Of a stretch of 64,000 nt of DNA, positions 46,017-57,100 are shown one piece after another; the first letter of the stretch is position 1; each line of letters begins with the position of its first letter. Where the stretch lies: contig CP136063.1 of NCBI GenBank assembly GCA_032622095.1, positions 212,925,982 to 212,989,981 of the forward strand, in the 5' to 3' direction. The position numbers and the translations under genes are program-made. This DNA is from Siphonodentalium dalli. Lineage: Eukaryota; Mollusca; Scaphopoda; Gadilida; Siphonodentaliidae. The notes beneath the pieces are model-generated. The model was not told where the DNA came from. It worked only from the letters and a program-made list of their open reading frames with translations, and did not search any database.

Positions 46017-46290
46017 CTTCATAATTCTTGAATACACTCAGTTGCATCGCAGTTGCATCGAGGATGCCATCTGACATATGACACTCGTGTGTCTGCTCAT
46101 TGAAAGCGAACTCTTTACAAGAACCAACACATAGCACGGCACAGTGCAACTCCGAGCGAGCCGTCTCAACTCGTGTCAGTGCCGAACCACACCCGACAGG
46201 CAAAACATCGTCAACAAGTTTGAACATTATACAATTCACATTGTATAATGTTACCAAGATAGGAACGAACATTGAGATATACATAGTCAT
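46017..46290 (-). CDS. PAN/C-type lectin gene, exon 1 (signal peptide and PAN domain)
   Basis: The exon starts at ATG 46290 and ends at donor GTGAGT after 46017 (phase 1), residues 1-91. Residues 1-20 are a typical signal peptide (MFVPILVTLYNVNC at 7-20). A PAN/Apple domain follows at about 34-84, with Cys 34, 50, 54, 58 and 70 and the pattern HCAVLCVGSCKEFAFN...C typical of the family, which binds proteins or sugars. The segment from the ATG to 46201 has no AG dinucleotide on the coding strand, so there is no acceptor and the ATG start is likely. Joined to exons 2 and 3 it gives a secreted protein of 225 residues; intron 1 is 28 kb and intron 2 is 12.5 kb. Confidence 0.8.
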
Positions 46291-47061
46291 GTGCGTAATT
46301 GTGTGCACATATCCACACGTCCTCCTTACTCTTCGTTGTCGCGGTGGGCTTTGGATGTGCAATCGAGGATGAGCAATTATATAGATCCGCTTCATATTGT
46401 CATTTGTATCGACCAAGCTAACAAGCATCATTAAATAAAAACATGAAATTTTAATACAATATCGAGAGTATTTTGAAACTTTTCGCCAAATCAATCGGAA
46501 TATTTAGGCTCATTAAGCAATCAGTTACGACCATGACATGATCTGATATCACAGGAACTGTGATGGAGTTTTTCGTTATGGATGAATTCAATTTCACAGT
46601 CCTTGATATAGTTTGTTCTGTGCAATTATTAACGCCACCGGTATATACTGTTCTACAAATTTTAGAAATCTGTGATCCTATGGGCATTTTATAAATAGAT
46701 AATTGTTTTTTTCCCGTTATTTTGGGACGCATTAAAGTTGTACTGCGACCCCGAGTCCGATAACAGCTGTAGTTGGAATGTCCAAGTTCGTGAAAGTTCT
46801 ATTGACTATGCCGATGATTTGAGAAGCTTTATTGATTTAGGATATTGTAGAAAGGCTAATCTGGCCGTGTCAAATTGAGCTATAGCGATGGGATATCTCG
46901 CAGGACTATGGTTTTCTTGTATTTCCGTGGCATGCAATGAAGACACAACCCCGACTGACCCTCTATCATACGTCAATGCATAGTATGCATAGTATTATTG
47001 CGCTGCCTGTTCTCTTGAAAATCCGCACATTCTCTACCTATAATAGAACTTGTTTTATGTA
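46291..47061. other. Upstream region of the lectin gene
   Basis: The lectin gene promoter should lie here (minus strand), but no TATA box stands out. A minus-strand frame at 46732-46451 reads ISKICRTVYTGG...VPVISDHVMVVTDCLMSLNIPIDLAKSFK, faintly like the end of a retropepsin domain; it is too short to call. Confidence 0.4.
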
Positions 47062-47167
47062 GATAATCTGCTTAGAGTCGCCTCATTTTGAGTCGATAAT
47101 GTGCTGAAAATTAGAGAATTTTAGTCACATTATCGACTGATAACGAGGCGATCCTAAGCAGATTATG
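47062..47167. repeat. 106-bp hairpin
   Basis: GATAATCTGCTTAGAGTCGCCTC on the left pairs with GAGGCGATCCTAAGCAGATTAT on the right, and inside them AGTCGATAATGTG pairs with CACATTATCGACT around a loop of about 20 bases. The stem has few mismatches. It may be a tiny MITE or a structured RNA; no flanking direct repeat was found. Confidence 0.7.
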
Positions 47168-47332
47168 TGGAGACGATGACACAAATAAGCCAACCCATGA
47201 CAAAGTTGCTCGGTTGGCATGACAACGTCTATTGTGGTTTCTGACATTTGGATAGCTTACAGTTTAACCACTTATTCCGTGTTGGATTCGTTAAAACTGC
47301 ATATCTAAGTTTGCTATATTTATCTAATATAC

Positions 47333-48068
47333 ATTTTGGGACTTCTGTCTGTTTGTTTGTTAGCTATGGCCGGGAAAACTGCCAGACGGATTGAGCCCAA
47401 ACTTCCTATCTAAGGGTAAAATCACAGATGAAATGTCATCGCATCGCTGCTGATAACGTCAGACCATCCCTTCTCTATTCCCCCGCCACCTAAATGGGAA
47501 TTGATGGGTTAATCGCGTGATAGTTAAAGAGCGTTCGTATCCACAGTGTCGTTGATAAAGAGCGCCTGTGTCCAGACATGAGCGTGTTGTGTCTGTGTCC
47601 AGACATGAGCGTGTTGTGTGATTCTTATGTCTGTGTTCGTACTTAGGGGTTCCTAGGAATGGGGGAGACTTTCATCGGGTCAGTTTTTCCGCCCGAGGTG
47701 ATCTTCACCTTGGAACGGGTACCCACAAATGATATATATGTATGTGTGTGTGTCCGTTATAGACTCGAAAACGGCTCTACTGATTGAGTCCAAACTTGCT
47801 ACCTAGGAGAACTTTGGTCCGGGAACTCTCATGGACCAGTCAAATTGTGACCCCGACCTGACATTGACCTTCAAAATTATCAATTCAAGGTCAAATCCGG
47901 TAAAACTGGCGGATTTCGACGAAATTTGATACCTAGGTGTGCTTTTGTCCGGGGAGTGTTTTGAACGGGTCAAATCGTGACCCCGACCTGACCTTGACCT
48001 TGAAAATTGTCAATTCAAGATCAAATCGCGCCTTTCCGTCCCCGGACGAAGTCGGGTTACCCTTCTAG
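47333..48068 (+). mobile_element. Helitron-like element, single
   Basis: 736 bp. It starts TCTAATATACATTTTGGGAC after A, and ends with CCCCGGACGAAGTCGGG, eight bases and CTAG (48065-48068), followed by T. The last 250 bp share the TGACCTTGA/TCAAGGTCA-rich body with array 2, but the 5' half is different (with AGAGCG and a CAGACATGAGCGTGTTGTGTCTGTGTC direct duplication at about 47573-47620). Confidence 0.75.
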
Positions 48069-48589
48069 TAAACATATAAAACCCGTCGGGAAATGCAAGA
48101 CTACAAATGGAGGAAGCGATGGGAAAAGTATAATGGGCAGATAGCATATTGAAACATCCAGATATCACACACGGGTTGATAATATATGCCGAAATACTGG
48201 CATCGATTATTTTTGCATCGAGGATTTTTTTTTCTTTTTTCTTTTTCAATTCAATATTTTATTGACAATATATACATGGGCATACTCATATATTTAAAAT
48301 ACATCATAATGTCAATAACAAAAATAATGTCCTGGTATTTTCGGGAGGGGGGACTTTCGCTCGCAACTCACACACGCCTTACACACGTTCAAAATCAAAG
48401 ACACCTCATGCGTGTTTTTGATTACACAGACTATGTTTATGACTGGAATGTCGCCAGAAATCGATTTGTATGCTTTTAAGTATACATGTAATTTTTAGTC
48501 TCCGATATGAAAAAAATGCCTCTATCCGTGCCAGGAATTTATATAGCGTTAATTCGACCAACCATCGACAAGTGAAAAAACGAACATAA

Positions 48590-49118
48590 TCACAAATAGT
48601 TATTTGTCCTCAAAGTACTTGACAGGGCAAGGTATATCTCACACCATTCAAATTCGAAGTCGTTAAGGATATGTCTCTTTATTGCTATATATTTCTCTAA
48701 GCGGTATCTCTCACCAAGTTCACGTAGAAATGATTTCAGGGATAAGGTATCGGGGTCAAATTTGGTTTTGTATATGTAATATTTAAGCAATGACAGAAAT
48801 ACATTTTTGACACTGAAATTTTGCTGGCGGGGAAGGCCGAAAATGATATTGATACGAGTGATAAGAGATGTCCAGTTTGTGTTCATCTAGCCATTTTTGT
48901 TTGCCATTTATGTATAGTTTTACGGCAGAGCATTCATAGAATATGTGGGCAATGTTCTCAGGTAAATTACAACGGTTACAGTAATCGTCTACAGATATTT
49001 TCATAAGAAATAGCAACCTTTTGGTTCCCAAAACACGTGTATTTATCCGATATTGAAACCATTGTAATATAAAGTCTCGCAGATAATTGAATGGCGCGAT
49101 GATAATATATGAGACCAT
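48590..49118 (-). pseudogene. LINE F C-terminal region
   Basis: Two overlapping frames (49118-48783 and 48886-48590) carry FQYRINTRVLGTKRLL, the knuckle CNRCNLPENIAHIFYEC, and after a frameshift the helical C-terminal end INIIFGLP...KYYIYKTKF...LERYIAIKRHI. This is the order seen at the C-terminus of L1/Tx1-like ORF2 proteins. Confidence 0.75.
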
Positions 49119-49294
49119 GAACTTGTTGTTATATTAGGTCCCAGATCTCTTTTCCATTTTGATACACACAGTGGGAATTGACCATTGTCTGAGATAAGGA
49201 GGTTGTATAGATAAGATGCCCTTTTCCTTCCACTCGCTACTATTTATTGCGTCTTTATTTATTTGGAGTTCATCGTGGTTCCAAAGAGTCTGAG

Positions 49295-50491
49295 TCACTG
49301 GGGGTGAATTATCGTTTGACATATTTTCAAGCAACTCTTCCAAGCCATAAGAACGTCGCGCCAGAAAGGGTTCCCAGTTTTTGATAGAACAGTGTTGATG
49401 TATTTTGAACCATAAGTCGCTAGTAAGGGATCTGAAAGTCCTCGGGGTGTTATGTTCAACCATGGAGGTGACTTCGTGATACCTCTGCGCATCCAGGTTA
49501 TTTTGAGAGCATCGTTGAAATGTTTTATATTAATCATTTTTAGTCCGCCATATTCATAACCCCTGCAAAGTTGTGTACGACTGACCCTGTCGCGTTTATT
49601 GTCCCATACAAATTTGAATAGAATTCTATTGATTTCGTCAAGGATATCTTGCTTTGGATTTGGGAGGGATTGGAGAAGATGTACAATATTTGGAATGAGA
49701 ATAGACTTGATAATTGTTATTCTACCGATGGGTGAGATATGTCTATGTTTCAATTTGTCTATTATCTTTTTCATGTTGTCGATCTTGTCTCTGAAATTAA
49801 TTTCTGGTATTTCGGACATGTTGGTGCTGTATTTAATTCCGAGGGCTGTGAATGTATTCGAAACTTTAAGTTTGCATTCTGAAGGAACTGATGTGTTCAT
49901 TTTCTGAGAGCCCAACCAGACTATTTGGCATTTGTCTAGATTAGCCTTCAGGCCCGACATAGTAGCAAATGATTCAAGCACGGATAGAGATTCTATGAGG
50001 CTGGCTTCGCTCCCATCTACATGTAGTACAAGTGTAGTGTCATCTGCATATTGGTTTATTTTGTACTCTGTCTCGTCGAGGGTAGCACCTGTTATTTTCT
50101 TATTTCCACTTATCATTTCAGCGAATATCTCAGCGCATAGGAGAAAAATATACAGTGATAACGGGTCGCCTTGCCTACAGCCTCTGGATGGCTTGAAAAA
50201 TGAAGACAAATTGCCATTAACTAAGACGGCTGATTGAATATCATTGTAAAATGTTTTGATCCACCTTTTGATCGTTTCTCCATAATTAAATTTTTCTAAG
50301 CATTGTTCGATGACAGACCAGGAGACCGTATCAAATGCTTTCTCGAAATCAATAAGTAAAAGCATACCAGATATGTTCCGTTTGTCCGTTTCATATAAAA
50401 TATCATATATGCGTGTTCTTTCACCGATGAAACGGCCCGGGATAAACACTGACTGATCTACGTTTAAAATGAAAGGGAGTGTTTTCTTCAT
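49295..50491 (-). pseudogene. LINE F reverse transcriptase
   Basis: A 398-residue open frame: DQSVFIPGRFIGERTRIYDIL (12-32), catalytic LLLIDFEKAFDTVSW (44-58), RGCRQGDPLS (103-112), the catalytic YADDT (149-153), GLKANLDKCQ and ISPIGRITIIKSILIPN, ending with KFVWDNKRDRVSR and YGGLKM, all standard for L1/Tx1-like RTs. Just upstream the frame continues through WRPITLLNVSYKLASA, but the region between KSPGP and this block is missing, so the first fingers motif is deleted. It cannot be active. Confidence 0.85.
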
Positions 50492-50495
50492 GCGG

Positions 50496-51178
50496 CTAGC
50501 AATACAAGCGGATGCCAGTTTGTAAGAAACATTTAGTAGTGTAATTGGGCGCCAGTTCTTTAGGTATTTCCTGACTTTGTCTTTTTTGGGGACCAGGTGA
50601 TTTTCCGTTTTTCATGTTTCTAAGAGCTTCTGTTAGTTCTATGAGAGATAATTCGCATTCAATAGACGATGTTTTGGTGTGGGGTAAGCGGGGTAACTCT
50701 AATGTGATGTGGAATTTGTTTTGTATCGTGATTGGCCGACAAAGGCTTTTCGGTGTACAACTCTGTGTAATAGTTTTTGGTACATTCAATAATTCCGGTG
50801 GGTTCAGAAATGCGTTGACCGCTATTGTCTATAACATCTTTAATTGTTTTTGAAATGAAATTTCGTTTTTCCATGTTAAGGAAATATTTTGTAGGTTTCT
50901 CTGCCTCCTCCATATATTTAATTCTCGTTCGGACAAGTAGGCCGTTCATTTTATTTTTCCGATTTTTTTCCAGTTCTGTGTCGATATCTATAATTTTCCC
51001 CAATATATCGGTCGGATCTGAATCTATCTGAATCACGCAGTTTTTTTTCGGTTTCTGTTTTATTTAGAATAAGGCGTTTTTCATTACTTATTTGGTCCTT
51101 ATTCACGCGGGTGGAAAACTGAATGCTTTTGTCTCTGATCTCTAACAACATTGCATCGAGAAACAAAGATGGTGACAC
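50496..51178 (-). pseudogene. LINE F segment between endonuclease and RT
   Basis: Frames 51036-50659 and 50789-50496 encode the linker (YMEEAEKPTKYFLNMEKRN, a widely kept L1 motif) and LSLIELTEALRNMKNGKSPGP, the start of RT. After KSPGP the sequence jumps to KVRKYLKNWRPITLL in another frame: about 60 residues are missing. This is the internal deletion noted for the element. Confidence 0.75.
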
Positions 51179-51443
51179 AGTGAGCCGTCTGTGTTATTCT
51201 TACTGTACCGTTCCACATTTTCTTTAATTGTTTGTTTGACTAATTCCTGATATTCCTTTTTCAGAAGAAGCGAATTATTAAATTTCCATGTTTGATTTTA
51301 TTAAATTGGAGATTCAGTTTGATGATGGAGTGGTCGGTACGACAGCCAGGAAGAATATCAGGATTATCTGATATAAGACTCATAAGATCGGACGATATAA
51401 GGAAGTAATCAAGTCGAGCCATCTTAAGAGGAGAGGTTCTTCG

Positions 51444-51907
51444 TCATGTGTACCGTCTGTTGGAGGGGTGGGTCAATCGCCATGGATCTACTAAATCGTG
51501 TCTACTCTTTAAATTTTTTATTTCGGCTTTCGCTTTAGGATTGTTGGCGTTAACGTAATTTTTTGTATCGATCGAGTTGTCCTGGACTAAATTCCAGTCA
51601 CCACATATTAAAATTTGAGTATTGCCAATCTCGAATATTTTGTCGTTTAGATCTTTGCCATTTTTAACCGAAAACGTCTCATTTATCTTGAACTGGAAAT
51701 TATTTCGGAAATTATTGCGAATTATAGCTGGCGAATCGACATTCGAACCCCCATTCAGAGCTGACAATATTTTGGAGATCTGTGGTAAAGTGAGTATCTT
51801 GAATACAGTAAATTGAAGCATCTAAGGATTTTAAATAGTCGAAGACGTCGCTTCTTATTTTCGTTTAGCCCTCGACAATTGACAGAGATAAAATTAAGAG
51901 TTGACAT
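51444..51907 (-). pseudogene. LINE F endonuclease (broken)
   Basis: It begins MSTLNFISVNCRGLNENKK (metal-site Asn present), then ASIYCIQDTHFT (the usual Glu of this motif is Asp here) and NIVSSEWG, where a frame change occurs. The next frame has ILICGDWNLVQD (metal-site DWN) and SRHDLVDPWR. The STNDY and SDH motifs were not found in an open frame. Confidence 0.75.
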
Positions 51908-52304
51908 TAAAATAGTCGATACTAACTCGTCCTAGACAAGGCGAGGCCACCATAATTTCCATACCTTCATGCATCTGAGACTGGAAAAGATATATCAGCG
52001 ACATGGTTTCACGACAGAAATAAACATGAACATAAACATAAGTGCAACACATACGACGATTGAGTATATTGAGGATTGACAAACAAAAATTTAACAATTT
52101 CCAGCCATACATCTCGCACACCATTCTCACATCTGTGGGGGAATCTGAAAATTTAAAAGCTATTTTACACCTGCTTTCCGGTTTAGTCGTCCTGTCGTTC
52201 CGAGTTTCCCGTTTGCGTGGCCGCCATTGTTTGAATTTAGGGTGGGGGCTGTCGGTAGGCCTATCTTCAAATAAATAACATATCTGCTTAGTACAGATTA
52301 ACAA

Positions 52305-53414
52305 TGATGTCGTTTCTGGCTGAGAGCATCATTTTATGGTGACAAACATATGGATTTAATGCGTAATTATTATGTCGCAACTGTATGATCTACTGCTTAA
52401 TTCCGAATGTCGTATATTTCTATAGCGAAATATCAACAATGAATAATGGTAATTTCAAATTGCATCGATGAGGTTAGTGGTCTCAATACGCCAATATATA
52501 ATTTATTGACCTCCAACACGAAGAGCATGCAATTAGTTTGTTGTGTAACTGACGTTTTTGTACTGTTGTTGTTTTATTTTTTCCAATTTTCCCAGAAAGG
52601 CCCCGAAGAACTGTGGGTGAATATGGTAATATCAAACAATACAATGCCCAGGTACATACCACTTCACTTGCTTGGACGAAAACGGCGAATTGTGATGTAT
52701 GTGTGGGTTATCTTTCTCTCGATCGAATCGGTTCTCTCCCCATTTAATTGGTTCTACGCGGGAAATACTATCAAGTTACACTGCCTTCTGTTCGTGTATA
52801 CTAGTATGCCTTCTCTTAGAGCGTTTAAGCATCAAATATAACATAATCATTCACTTAATTTGTGATGCAAGCATGAAATTTGGCATGAATGCCATTGAAT
52901 GGTCAGTGTGAAGACTGAACATTTCCCCCGAAAATCAATCATAATAGCCAACAAATTCAATTTGGCCGTAACCTTTGTTTCAAAATGGCCGCCATTTTCA
53001 GTCTGTATTCAAAGTATGAGAAGAAGGTGACAACGTTCCTTACTCCTAATTCGAAAATTTTATATTTCGCTCAAATAAAGGGTGTTGCATGTACACACAT
53101 ATGCACCCCAATTCAAAATGGCCACCTTCCAGTTTTGTTTATTAAATATGGGACCTATTCCATTTCTCAGCCTTGTGACCGATGTTTGTCAAACAAAGAG
53201 TGTTGTATGATGGCCCTCAAGACGCCCTAAACATTCCCCACACAAACCCCATCCCGATCCAAAAATGACCACCATCCAGAGGGTTTCAGCTAGGGGACCC
53301 ATATAATAATTAATGCATATGTAACTTAACTTCCCAGTTTACTTAAGATATACAGTGTTGCTACCAGGCACGTATTGCAAAGAAATTACAAATGACACGT
53401 AAGATGTAACGTGC
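52305..53414. other. Non-coding DNA with host-repeat traces
   Basis: At 52890-53290 the phrase AAAATGGCCGCCATTTT and later AAAATGGCCACC recur with similar spacers (CAATTC, AAACAAAG), suggesting an old tandem or dispersed repeat with period of about 120 bp. No gene is seen. Confidence 0.45.
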
Positions 53415-53997
53415 AATTTAGTATATGACACAGCCCATATACCATACGCATGCATATATCTTAATCTGCATTTACATTTTATGTGGAATAAAATGAATCA
53501 TAGTAATTTATATAGAAATACACATAAATTCAAGTCATTTTGCATAATATTGATACGGAAACATGATCTGTCGCTCATTCGCTACAAAATCTCGTCACAA
53601 ACTCAAAGGCGCACGAATCGGTTGCATGTGCACAGTTACATGTAATGTCACGATATATAAAGAGGTTATAGGCAATGATTTTGGAGTGATCTTGTGCTCA
53701 ACCATGATACTGAACCATCAACAACCACCCCTACATATATTTGAAAGCACACAATAAACACCAATCCGAATAAATTACACGTTTCCATGAAATATTTACT
53801 TGGTTGTCCATTCTCACCAAACAAAAGTCTAGGTTCCAGCAACATGTCACCGATTTCCCCGCGGTGACTCGTTGACGCAACATATATGTACACATATCAC
53901 ACTTTCACGTCGTCTTGGCGACCGTTATTTCTCTTTGGATTGTGGATTTCTTCACTGTCCCTCTTACTCACCGTAATCATACTCGGGTCCAGTTGAA
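53415..53997 (-). repeat. Inverted segmental duplication, right copy
   Basis: Reverse-complement partner of 1-577. This copy contains the 3' part of an intact exon with a good donor, while the left copy is broken, so the right copy is likely the source or the conserved one. Confidence 0.8.
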
Positions 53998-54103
53998 TGG
54001 GAACAGTTCGTGGCGATCTCGATCTCTGCTTTGGCTTCTTCCCAATAGCGATCCACCGTCTCTTTAGGCGTGCATCCGATTCGGAAATAACTTATCTCTC
54101 CAC
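53972..54103 (-). CDS. Internal exon of unknown secreted or extracellular gene
   Basis: A 132-bp exon, 44 codons, phase 1 at both ends. The acceptor CTTTCAG precedes 54103 and the donor GTGAGT follows 53972. Only one of three frames is open: GGEISYFRIGCTPKETVDRYW, then EEAKAEIEIATNC and SHSTGPEYDY. Two cysteines and a charged helix suggest a small extracellular module, but I do not recognise it. It is the first 5' piece seen on the minus strand of the window; its other exons would be at higher coordinates, beyond the window, or between here and 46290. It probably is not part of the PAN/lectin gene, which has its own start at 46290. A broken copy lies at 1-40. Confidence 0.65.
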
Positions 54104-54197
54104 CTGAAAGATGTCACGTTGACAATTCAAATTGCTCGTAAATACAATGAGAGTTAGTTTGAAACGGCCTGACACATAAGACCACAGCACGATCGCC

Positions 54198-57100
54198 CCC
54201 AAAACGGGTGTGTCTTTTTACCGGATTCCGGATTCCGGATCCCGGATTTCGACCCGGATTTAGGTGTCTTTTTACCGGATTTCGACCCGGATTCTGGTAT
54301 GAATTTCATGCTTGTTTTATCACACATTTAACCCATTAAATGCCGTTTCTGACACGCGGAAACTGGTTAGGAGGTGAGATTAAACCAATATAGGGCTGTC
54401 GTGCTCATTCAACCCGATTAATCGTATTTAAAGGTACATATCGTGCCCGGATCAGCATACTTCTTATTTTTTCATATAGACACGGCGGTTGGATTGATTT
54501 TACGTGATCATGATGGCATTTAAGGGAACACACCATGTCCGGATCCGAATTAATTATCTCGTAATTATTGATCATATTTAAAGGTAGATAGCATGTCCGG
54601 ATCCGGTTTTTTTCTCTCTCTCTTTTTTCCATATAAATTATCGTCTTTTTGATATATTAAATGTCACGTGGAACAAAGTTATAAGTTGATTTTGAGACGT
54701 TATACTAGGCTGTTGGGTTGATTTCACGGAATGGTTATCGCATTTAAAGGTACACACCATGTGCGGAACCGAATTAATTTCCACGTATTTACTGATAATA
54801 TTTAAAGGTACAGATTATGCCCGGATCCGGATTTTTTCTTCTTATAAAGTAATGCTTATTTAATACAATAAAATGTAAACTGAGTCGCGTGGAACTAGGT
54901 TATAGATGTTGATGTTTAGATCAGATCATTCCCGGATTCGGATACGAATAGTTCTTTTCTATTTCATATAAATAGTCAAGTATTTAATACATTAAATGGC
55001 AGCTGAGCCACGCGGAACTCAGTTTATTTGGAAACGGTGAACATGGCGCTTGGATTGATTTCACGCGAGAATGAGCCCATTTACAGACAAACTTTATGCC
55101 CGGATCTGGATCCGGATTTTATGTGTCTTTTTCTAATTTCGACCCGAACCCTGATCTCAATTTTATGTTTATTATAACCCATGTTTAACACATTAAAAGA
55201 CATTTCAGACCCGCGAAAACATGGCACAGGTTGCGTTTAACAGTAATATCATTGGGATTGAAATAAATTGACTTGCTTTTGTGAAGATTTTTTGTTCTCC
55301 AGCCCACAAAAAAACCTGGTGCAGTTTAAATGGTTTATTGTTTTAGTTCGATTATAAACGATTATATTTGTGATACTAGTAGTATTACTATTGTAAATTC
55401 GATATTTAAGCCGGTTTAAGTGAGATAGATTAAGCGTTTTATGTCACGACGCCCGAATAGTTATAAAAACACGGATAGTATATTCATCCCGTTGCAGCCC
55501 GCTACTGTTTAAACAGTGATTATATAGTCTGGCCGCCCGAATCGTTATAAACACACTGCTAGCATATTCATCCCGTTGCAGCCAGCTACAGTTTATACAG
55601 TGATGATCTAGTTTAAAGGTACAGACCATGCCGGATCCGGTTTTTTAAAAACCTTTGACCTATTTCCGCGTGTCTGAAATGGCTTTTAATGTTTGTTAAA
55701 TATGGGATAAAATAAACATGAAATTGGGTTCCAGATCCGGGGGAAAATCCGGATTAAAAACTCGTAACAATCCGGATTCGGACATTGTGTGTTCTTAAAC
55801 AAACATCCTCTAGCATATAGGTAGTGTATTCGTTCTTAAACAAACAACCCCAGCGGGTGACCACCAGAAACGGATAGCATATTGGTAGTTTATAAGTTTT
55901 TAAACAAACAACATATTGATTCTTAAACAAACAGTTCCAACGACAGCCAAAATGTTATATTTTTCAAACTGTTACCAGTATTGAATGAAGTATTTTGTAC
56001 TAATAGTACCGTTTCAGTAATTGATAGATATATGTTGTATATTTATAAAACAACCATGCGGTATATGGACAGTTTATATTTTCTGTTCTGTTCAAACCCA
56101 ACCTGTGCCATGTTTCCACGTGTCTGAAATGTCTTTCAATGTGTTAAATGTGGGATATAATACACATAAAATGCAAACCCGGTTAGGGTCGAAATCAGCA
56201 AAGAGAGACACATCAAATCCGGATTCAAATAGGGAAATAAAGTGTGTCTTTAAACGGACTAATTATAAAACCTGGTTCCACGTGACTCCGCTGGCATTTA
56301 ATGTATTAAATAGGAGTTAATTTATAAGTGAAAGGAGAACAATCGGGATCCGGGCATAATCTGTACCTTTAAAAATGATTAATAAATACGCGATAATTAA
56401 TTCGGATCCGTGCATGGCATGCACCTTTAAATGCGATCATTCTTCCGTGAAATAAATCCAACAGCCGGGTCTAACCTCTCAAAATCAACTTCTAACTTCC
56501 TCTTAACTCAGCTGACAATTAATATATTAAATAGGCGTTAATTTATATGGATTTTTTTTTTTAAACCGGATCCGGGCATGGTCTGTACCTTTAAACTAGA
56601 TAATCACTGTATAAACTGTAGCTGGTTGCAACGGGATGAATATGCTAGCAGTGTTTTATAACGATTCGGGCGGCCAGACTATATAATCACTGTATAAACA
56701 GTAGCGGGCTGCAACGGGATGAATATGCTATCCGTGTTTTTATAACGATTCGGGCGTCGTGACATAAAACGCTTAATACAAGTCGTACATCTATCTCACT
56801 TAAACCGGCTTAAATATCGAATTTACAATAGTAATACTACTAGTATCACAAATATAATCGTTTATAATCGAACTAAAACAATAAACCATTTAAACTGCAC
56901 CAGGTTTTTTTGTGGGCTGGAGAACAAAAAATCTTCACAAAAGCAAGTCAATTTATTTAAATCCCAATGATATTACTGTTAAACGCAACCTGTGCCATGT
57001 TTTCGCGGGTCTGAAATGTCTTTTAATGTGTTAAACATTGGTTATAATAAACATAAAATTGAGATCAGGGTTCGGGTCGAAATGAGAAAAAGACACATAA

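Larger units (their letters stand above)
48228..52304 (-). mobile_element. LINE F, L1/Tx1-like retrotransposon
   Basis: On the minus strand: a possible end of ORF1 or leader (52304-51908), ORF2 start ATG 51907 with LNFISVNCRGLNENKKR, a broken endonuclease, RT (50789-49295), a C-terminal region with CNRCNLPENIAHIFYEC (49118-48783), and a poly-A tail (48245-48228 as T on the plus strand). The RQGDPLS and YADDT blocks, and the way the endonuclease starts, are typical of the L1/Tx1 group, unlike the other LINEs here. It is interrupted by frameshifts and a deletion at about 50585. Confidence 0.85.

Noticed and set aside
46451-46732. Retropepsin-like fragment of an LTR retrotransposon
   Set aside because: Only a faint resemblance at the end (SLNIPIDLAKSFK), no D-T/S-G active site, no LTRs or polymerase nearby.
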